64,000 bases of DNA, taken from the NCBI GenBank assembly GCA_947462335.1, contig OX381720.1, positions 63,385,946-63,449,945 on the forward strand. Direction: 5' to 3'. This document shows, piece after piece, positions 35,501 through 44,500 of the stretch. The DNA comes from Harmothoe impar (Eukaryota > Annelida > Polychaeta > Phyllodocida > Polynoidae). Under the pieces are notes generated by a model, which was not told the origin of the DNA, did not search any database, and saw only the letters and a program-made list of their open reading frames with translations. The position numbers and the translations under genes are program-made. Numbering within the stretch: the first letter of the stretch is position 1; every line of letters begins with the position of its first letter.

Positions 35501-38500
35501 ATGTAACCAAAGCAAAAAGGTCTAAGGTCTATGAAGAGTTACAGAGTGCCAATAAAGAGAGGAATAAGGCTTCCAAATTGGTAATCAAAACTAAGGGAAA
35601 CTTTATTAAGAATAAACTGGATGAGCACAGAAATAATCCTAAGCAATTTTGGAAAGAAATTGGTGAGCTCCTACCTAGTAATAAAGGTAAACACAGTATC
35701 TCCTTAGTCAACCCTCTGACTGGTGACATGTTAAAACCAAACGTGGTGGCAGAGGAGATAAATAGTTACTTTACTAACATAGGACCGAAATTGTCAGAGC
35801 AAAATAACTCCACATGGAGCCCTATATTCCCTAGAGTTGAAAGTGAACTCACTGAGTTCAATACTTCAAGAGAGGAGATATTAAAGTTGATTAATGGTAT
35901 CAAAATTCATAAATCATCTGGATTCACTGAAATCAACAGTAGAGTGATGAAGGATGCTTTTGAATTTCTCATAGAACAGGTTGTGCACCTGTTTAGATGC
36001 TCGCTAGATACACAAGCCATACCTAGTTACTGGAAGGAAGCTACTATAGTCCCTATCCCCAAAGATGGAAATTTGACCCTAGTAGAAAATTATAGACCTA
36101 TTTCTTTATTACCCTTGCCTTCAAAATTGTTAGAGAAAATAGTACATAGAAATATTTCAGATTATCTAGACAATAATAACATTTTATCTAAAATACAAGG
36201 GGGATACAGAAAAAATCACTCCACGATACAAACTATTGGTAAATTAACAGATGATATTTTACGGGAAAGGAACATTGGGAAGAACACATTGGCGGTATTC
36301 ATAGACCTCAAAAAGGCCTTCGATACCGTCGACCACTCAATATTACTTAGGAAATGTGACAGGTATGGCATTGTTGGGAAAGCTGGTATCTGGTTGAAAG
36401 AATACTTAACAGGTCGGAAACAGAGTACTCTGGCAAATGGAGTAAAATCAGCGAAAGCTAATATAGCCTGCGGTGTACCCCAAGGCTCCATTTTGGGGCC
36501 TTTGTTGTTTTTATTGTACGTAAATGATATAGAACATATATGTAAACACAGTAAAGTCTTGTTATACGCCGATGATATGGTTCTGTACGTTCAAGGAAAT
36601 AGTCAAAAAGATGTGAATGCAAAAATGCAGGAGGATTTAAGTAGATATTATAGTTGGAGTTATGATAATAAGCTTACCATTAATAGTAAAAAGACAAAAT
36701 TCATGTGTTTCTCTGGAAAGAATTATTGGAATAATTGTAAACTACATATCAATCACCAAGCAATTCACGAGGTGGATCAATATAAATACCTGGGTGTCAT
36801 CTTGGACAAATCTCTTACCTATGAGAAATTTCTGACAATGCAGTTGAAAACTGTCTCGTTTAGAACATATCAGATGGCAAGATTAAACGCCTTCATTGAT
36901 GTGCAAACGGCCATATTATTGTACAAGACGTATATTTTGCCCATACTTGAATATGGTGACATATTGTATGCTGGGGTTAAGAAGGATCTCTTGAAAAAAA
37001 GACAAAAGGCACAAAACCGAGGTTTAAAAGTATCGCAGAGAGTTGATCATTTGACCCCTACGTATAAGATACATGCTGTTGCAAAGCTGAACATGCTAGA
37101 TGATAGGATGTATGCTCATCAACTCAAGGAGGCATATATTAGAAGTAGAATGGGTGAATACAGGGATAATAGGAACTTGAATACCAGAGCATGGGGAGGT
37201 CCTATACTAAAGAGTCACACAGCACACAGTGGTGCATACACCAGAAGTCTAGAACATTCACTTGCATTCGTTTGGAATGAGCTAGAACCAGAAGATAGAG
37301 CCATTGAAACTCTTGCAAAATTTAAACTCGAAATTAGTAAATTCCTTTTTCTAAACAAACCCAAGACTACCCCAGCTTAGACTGCTTCCTCAGTTAACCT
37401 CTTTCAGGAAAACATTATAATTTAATTCTAATGCTAAGATGACTAATCATTGAGATAGTAGTTACAATATCAGTGATTACAAGGTACCAAAGTTCATTGT
37501 GAAACATCGAGTTTGTTAAAGTATAAAACATAATCAGAGATGGAACAAGAAACATTACCAATGTTACATCTATTCCCACTTCGGGCTACGAGGTTATGAT
37601 ATTTAAAACAAGTACGGTTGCTGCCCTCGAATAAGCTGCAAGGCTTAAAAGCAACCCTTCGTTTTATTCTGTATAAACAAATCGCTCAATATGTATGGAT
37701 ATTTTGTACGAACCTTTAGACAGAAAAGGCCTGGGTATTATTATTATTATTATTATTATTACAAAGAGGTTACTTGTCGTGCAAGATAAGGACCGTACCT
37801 AACCAATTTTGTACCATGAGGCTACTTGTCGTGTATGATAAGAGCTCAAAATTTGTATTACTGGATTTTCTTCCATGCAAGGTGGAATGGAATAAAACGA
37901 TCAATCAATCAAAAAAAAGTGTAAGCATATAACATTTCGTTGGGAAGATGAAAATGTGAGTAAATGGGGAAATTTGGTTTTATTTTACCATAGAAATACA
38001 TTTTATTTTCTCCCTGAAAAAAATAAAATTCTCTCTTGGCAAACAGCTGAAAGTCTGGGCCGATAGATTTCGGAAGCTACATGCCAAGGTGGCCCACCAC
38101 TGGGAAAGTTAGTGTCTACCCCTGTTTAGTACATATATCCTATTATAACAAAACCCTATATGGATGTTGAGGTACCAGTGTTTGTCCCTAGCTGACAGTA
38201 CCGTATAGATGTTGAGGTACCAGTGTTTGTCCCTAGCTGACAGTACCAGTGTTTGTCCCTAGCTGACAGTACCCTATAGATGTTGAGGTACTAGTGTTTG
38301 TCCCTAGCTGACAGTACCCTATAGATGTTGAGGTACCAGTGTTTGTCCCTAGCTGACAGTACCCTATAGATGTTGAGGTACTAGTGTTTGTCCGTAGTTG
38401 ACACAGACTTTGGATGCTAGTATTGATGTTTGTGCTGACACACAGAGGGTACACTGAAAATCCATAGGTTGAAAGGGTTAGTCAGTACAGACTAACCCAG

Positions 38501-41500
38501 GTTGGTCATATGAGTGTAAGTCACAATGGCAAAGTTATATTCAAAAATGACCAAGGGGTCAGTCAGTAGTGGCTAACCTAGGTCCATCATTGGTGTGGTG
38601 TATTTGTATACCACTAGTTGGGGCCACCTGTGATGACCACTCAGTGGCTCCCCCTGAAACTAAAAAGACTGAGGTGGGTTGGTCAGAAGTGACCAACCTG
38701 ACAATAATAACTTATCTAGGTTGGTCGTATAGGGAGCCAAAAAATGACTAACTAGGTTAGGCACTAGTGACTGAGAGGTTGGGCGTATAGGGAGCCTAGC
38801 AATATCAGTGTACTTACCTGCAGGAGTGGTTGGTGCTGCAGATAACGTCCCCCGGTCACCTGAATCAGCAGATATAGCTCTAATTACTCACAGGAACCAT
38901 CCATGCATTCACATATATACACTTTATCATATATATGCACTCTTTATACAATATTTCTAAAACTTTTTTTATAAAATCATTTTATTTATACTGGCACACA
39001 ATGCACACAGTGCACTTACAAAATGGTTTGGATTAAAGAATAAAAACTAATGCTGTCCATGACACAATTTGTTGACTGTTGCAGTACTGTCTTCACGGTG
39101 ATAAGCACCCAGTGTGCCTGACAAGTTACCCTCTAGTAGTTAGAAGTTCATTTGATATACCCCCAACATATGATGTATTTGGGGTTCTAAATTGGTTCTG
39201 TGTATGAATGCAGCTTCTGCTGGCAGAGTACACTAGACATGTAACGGGCACTGACCTGTTTAGTTCTGGAGACGCAATTTAAACTCATCAAAAGAGGGCA
39301 AATTGTTCACTTTTAATGTAATTCTGTTCAGAAACATGGACAACATACACTAAATTAGCTGATTCAAATTCACAATTCTCGGAGGAGTTTAGCTGCTGGG
39401 TTTAGCTGCTGGTAGCATGGTCTTTATCACGGGTAAACACTGACACTGGCCTGTTAGCCAAAGGCCAATAATTTCCTACTGAATTACCTTCCAATTGGTC
39501 TGGGTGGCCCACAGGATACTTTGCAAGATATCTGAGAGGAATGTACCGGGTAAGTACAAGTATATAACATTTCGTTGGGAAGATGGAAATGTGAGTAAAT
39601 GGGGAAATTTATTTAACCATAGAAATACATTTTATTTTCTCCCTGAAAAAATCTAATTCTCTCTTGGCCCACAGCTGAAAGTCTGGGCCGATCGATTTCG
39701 GAAGCTACATGCCAAGGTGGCCCACCACTGGGAGAGTTAGTGTCTACCCCTGTTTAGTACATATCCTATTATAACAAAACCCTATATGGATGTTGAGGTA
39801 CCAGTGTTTGTCCCTAGCTGACAGTACCGTATAGATGTTGAGGTACCAGTGTTTGTCCCTAGCTGACAGTACCCTATAGATGTTGAGGTACCAGTGTTTG
39901 TCCCTAGCTGACAGTACCAGTGTTTGTCCCTAGCTGACAGGACCCTATAGATGTTGAGGTACCAGTGTTTGTCCCTAGCTGACAGTACCCTATAGATGTT
40001 GAGGTACCAGTGTTTGTCCCTAGCTGACTGTACCCTATAGATGTTGAGGTACCAGTGTTTGTCCCTAGCTGACTGTACCCTATAGATGTTGAGGTACCAG
40101 TGTTTGTCCCTAGCTGACAGTACCCTCTACATGTTGAGGTACCAGTGTTTGTCCCTAGCTGACAGTACCCTATAGATGTTGAAGTACCAGTGTTTGTCCC
40201 TAGCTGACAGTACCCTATAGATGTTGAGGTACCAGTGTTTGTCCCTAGCTGACAGTACCCTATAGATGTTGAAGTACCAGTGTTTGTCTCTAGCTGACAG
40301 TACCCTATAGATGTTGAGGTACCAGTGTTTGTCCCTAGCTGACTGTACCCTATAGATGTTGAGGTACCAGTGTTTGTCCCTAGCTGACAGTACCAGTGTT
40401 TGTCCCTAGCTGACAGTACCCTATAGATGTTGAGGTACCAGTGTTTGTCCCTAGCTGACAGTACCCTATAGATGTTGAGGTACCAGTGTTTGTCCGTAGT
40501 TGACTGTACCCTATAGATGTTGAGGTACTAGTGTTTGTCCCTAGCTGACACAGACTTTGAATGCTAGTATTGATGTTTGTCTGACACAGACTTTGGCTGC
40601 TGGTATTGATGTTTGTGCTGACACAGAGAGAGTACCTACCTGCAGGAGTGGTTGCTGCTGCAGATAACGTCCCCCGGTCACCTGAATCAGCAGATATAGC
40701 TCTATTTACTCACAGGAACCATGCATGCATTCACATATATACACTTTATCATATATATGCACCCTTTATGCAATATTTTTTATATGCACACAGTGCACTT
40801 ACAAAATGGTTTGAACTAAATAAAAGCTAATGCTGTCCATGGCACAATTTGTTGACTGTTGCAGTACTGTCTTCATGGTGATAAGCACCCAGTGTGCCTG
40901 ACAAGTTACCCTTAAAATGTTTCTAGTAGTTAGAAGTTCATTTGATAAACCCCCAACATATAACGTATTTGGGGTTCTAATTTGGTTCTGTATATGAATG
41001 CAGCTTCTGCTGGCAGAGTACACTAGACATGTAACAGGCACTGACCTGTTTAGTTCTAACTCACTAGGCTATATATCAGAGTGTCAGGTGGTAGTCAACA
41101 ACCAGGGCTAACAGCTGGTTATTGTCAGGGGATGGAGACACATTTTAAACTCATCAAAATATGGCAAATTGTTCACTTTTAATGTAATTCTGTTCAGAAA
41201 CATGGACAACATACACTAAATTAGCAGATTCAAATTCACAATTCTTAGAGGAGTTTAGCTGCTGGTGGCATCGATTAGACATCCCGCTTATCACTATATC
41301 AAAATGTTCATGCAGGGATGCGTTTAAAACTTAACAAGGAATCATTTATACATATAGTTAAAATATTACATATTCTTCTTCTTGAGTAGTTGCAAGATAA
41401 ACCCCAGAGCTTGTTCTTTTGTCCATAGGCACACAGTTTGCTATATGGGTGTTTATTAGACCAGGCAGTCAGGGCGTACGTGGTGGAGCTTCCATCTTCA

Positions 41501-44500
41501 TTCTGCCAGGAGGAGCTTGTAGACGTCCTTGTCATGCCAATCCAAAACGGCAAATTATACCTAAGTTTTAAAAAATAAAGCATTTTAAACTATGGTTATT
41601 GATAACAAAAAACACTGATTGACGAAAATAGCTAGATCTCAATGTATTGTCATTAGAAAATTATGCTTTGTCATGGTTCAAACACTATGATCCTCAAATA
41701 ATTTCATGACTTATCTGATGTTTTAACGGGGAAGAAAATCTGGGTATGGAAAAGAAAGGGCCCAAAGAATTCTGCTTAAGGCAGGGGAAATTCAGCGGTA
41801 GCTTCAATGCTAATCTAATTTCGACATAGATCTGCTTACATCATAAAGTCACACAGCCACTCTAACTGTGCAGCAGACTGTATGGAGGGCAGCGTGCAGG
41901 CAGAGCTTGCTGTAGCATAGTTTGCCGATGTCATCACCCTCTCATAACACTGTCCATCGTACACATCCATGTTAGCGCCAGTGCAACTTACGGCTTCTGG
42001 TGATGGAAAACATAATAGGCTAATTACAAATTGGCTTGAAGAAGGAAGGGGAGGAATATAGAAATAAAAAAACAACTACTGTCTGAGATGTTAAGCATGA
42101 AGATTATATAATTACATTGCTTTTATGAGCCAATAGAATTGGAGCACACACTACGAACACTACACTGAGTGTTGTTTTGGGGTTTGTAAGATGTATTTAT
42201 TAATAAATAAAATTCTAAAACAATGGACTTCAAGATGTATTTATCAATAAATGATATTCTAAAACAACAGACTCAAAAAAATGGTAATGCATATAAAATA
42301 AGAATGTACAGTACTTATACTTATACTTGTATATGGTTTATGCTTCCACACACATAGCGTTTATATCTTTATATCCATCACGGATAGTATCCGAAGACAC
42401 ATGGACTACAGGCTATAAACACAGGTGGTAATACAGCATGGAGGCAGAGTGATTGTATGATGGTGTTATGCGATGAGGGGATAGTATAAGAGAAACAATG
42501 ATAACAAAAGAAAGCCTTCCAGTGTTATACAATTAAAGCGCACTGTATCATACCATGTTAGCATGGGTGAAAGGAGCACTTTAAGCAGTTTTGATTTTAA
42601 TAATACCATGTCTATGTCACAGAAAGCTCATAACATCATGTAAGTGGCTTTAACTGGCCTATACTCAAATCGAATGTGCTCAAAGGCCTCCTTTAAGCAC
42701 ATCGTACCTAAAATGTAATGCACCCATTGATAGACTATTGCAAACGTCAGAGTAAAAATCATTGCTGGGTATTTGTGCCACCAGGATGCAGCATAGTTCC
42801 ATATTCTTCCACAGGGGCTATCCGGTAGAGGTCCCACACTGGAGACTACAACATAGATAGCATGTCCAGGTCCCACACTGAGTGCCACACACAGGTCCCA
42901 CACTGAATGCCACACACAGGTCCCACACTGAATGCCACACACAGGTCCCACACTGAATGCCACACAAAGGCCCCACACTGAATGCCACACACAGGTCCCA
43001 CACTAAATGCCACAACACAGGCCCCACACTGAATGCCACACACATGAGCCACACTGAATGCCACAACACAGGTCCTTCACTGAATGCCACAACACAGGGC
43101 CCACACTGAATGCCACACACATGTAGTATAGCCAGGTCCCACACTGATGCCACAACACAGGTCCTTCACTGAATGCCACAACACAGGTCCCACAATGAAT
43201 GCCACAACACAGGTCCCACACTGAATGCCACAACACAGGTTCTTCACTGAATGCCACAACACAGGTCCCACACTGGATACCACACACAGGTCCCACACTG
43301 AATGCCACAACACAGGTCCCACACTGGATACCACACACAGGGCCCACACTGAATGCCACACACAGTTCCCACACTGAATGCCAGAAACCAGGTCCCACAC
43401 TGAAAGCCACACACAGGTTCCACACTGAATGCCACAACACACGTCCCACACTGAATGCCACAACACAGGTAGTATAGCCAGGTCCCACACTGAATGCCAC
43501 ACACAGGTCCCACACTGAATGCCACAACACACGTCCCACACTGAATGCCACAACACAGGTAGTATAGCCAGGTCCCACACTGAATGCCACACACAGGTCC
43601 CACACTGAATGCCACACACAGGTCCCACACTGAATGCCACACACAGGTCCCACACTGAATGCCACAACACACGTCCCACACTGAATGCCACAACACAGGT
43701 AGTATAGCCAGGTCCCACACTGAATGCCACACACAGATCCCACACTGAATGCCACACACAGGTCCCACACTGAATGCCACACACAGATCCCACACTGAAT
43801 GCCATACACAGGTCCCACACTGAATGCCACACTCAGATCCAACACTGAATGCCACACACAGGTCCCACACTAAAAACCACACACAGGTCCCACACTGAAT
43901 GCCACACACAGATCCCACACTAATGCCAAACACAGGTCCCACACTGAATGCCACACACAGTTCCCACACTGAATGCCAGAAACCAGGTCCCACACTGAAA
44001 GCCACACACAGGTTCCACACTGAATGCCACAACACACGTCCCACACTGAATGCCACAACACAGGTAGTATAGCCAGGTCCCACACTGAATGCCACACACA
44101 GGTCCCACACTGAATGCCTCACAAAGGTCCCACACTGAATGCCACAACACAGGTAATATAGCCAGGACCCACACTGAATGCCAGAACACAGGGAGTAGAG
44201 CCAGGTTCCACACTGAATGCCACACACAGATCCCACACTGATTGCCACACACAGATCCCACACTGAATGCCACAACACAGGTCCCACACTGAATGCCACA
44301 CACAGGTCCCACACTGAATGCCATACACAGTACCCACACTGAATGCTATACACAGGTCCGACACTGAATGCCACACACAGGTCCCACACGGAATGCCACA
44401 CACAGGTCCCACACTGAATGCCACAACACAGGTCCCACACTGAATGCCACAACACAGGTCCCACACTGAATGCCACACACAGGTCCCACACTGAATGCCA

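Larger units (their letters stand above)
31517..37920 (+). mobile_element. LINE retrotransposon, 6.4 kb, near full length
   Basis: Its limits are set by comparison with the uninterrupted MITE at 39431: the MITE sequence stops after CTGTACCTGGTAA and resumes at GTAAGCATATAAC. GTAA is the probable 4-bp target duplication. It carries three ORFs in one orientation (coiled-coil/RRM/NADAR, SGNH hydrolase, endonuclease-RT), an (ATT)n tract at 37735 and a 3' end CAATCAATCAAAAAAAAG. The RT resembles the CR1/L2/Jockey-type group by motif reading; the exact clade is not established. The endonuclease is broken, so the copy is dead. Confidence 0.85.
31394..38119. mobile_element. MITE interrupted by the LINE
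   Basis: The left part (31394-31516) and right part (37921-38119) together match the intact 319-bp element at 39431-39749 (TIR core GGTAGACACTGAC). The LINE splits it, which shows the LINE arrived later. Confidence 0.75.
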
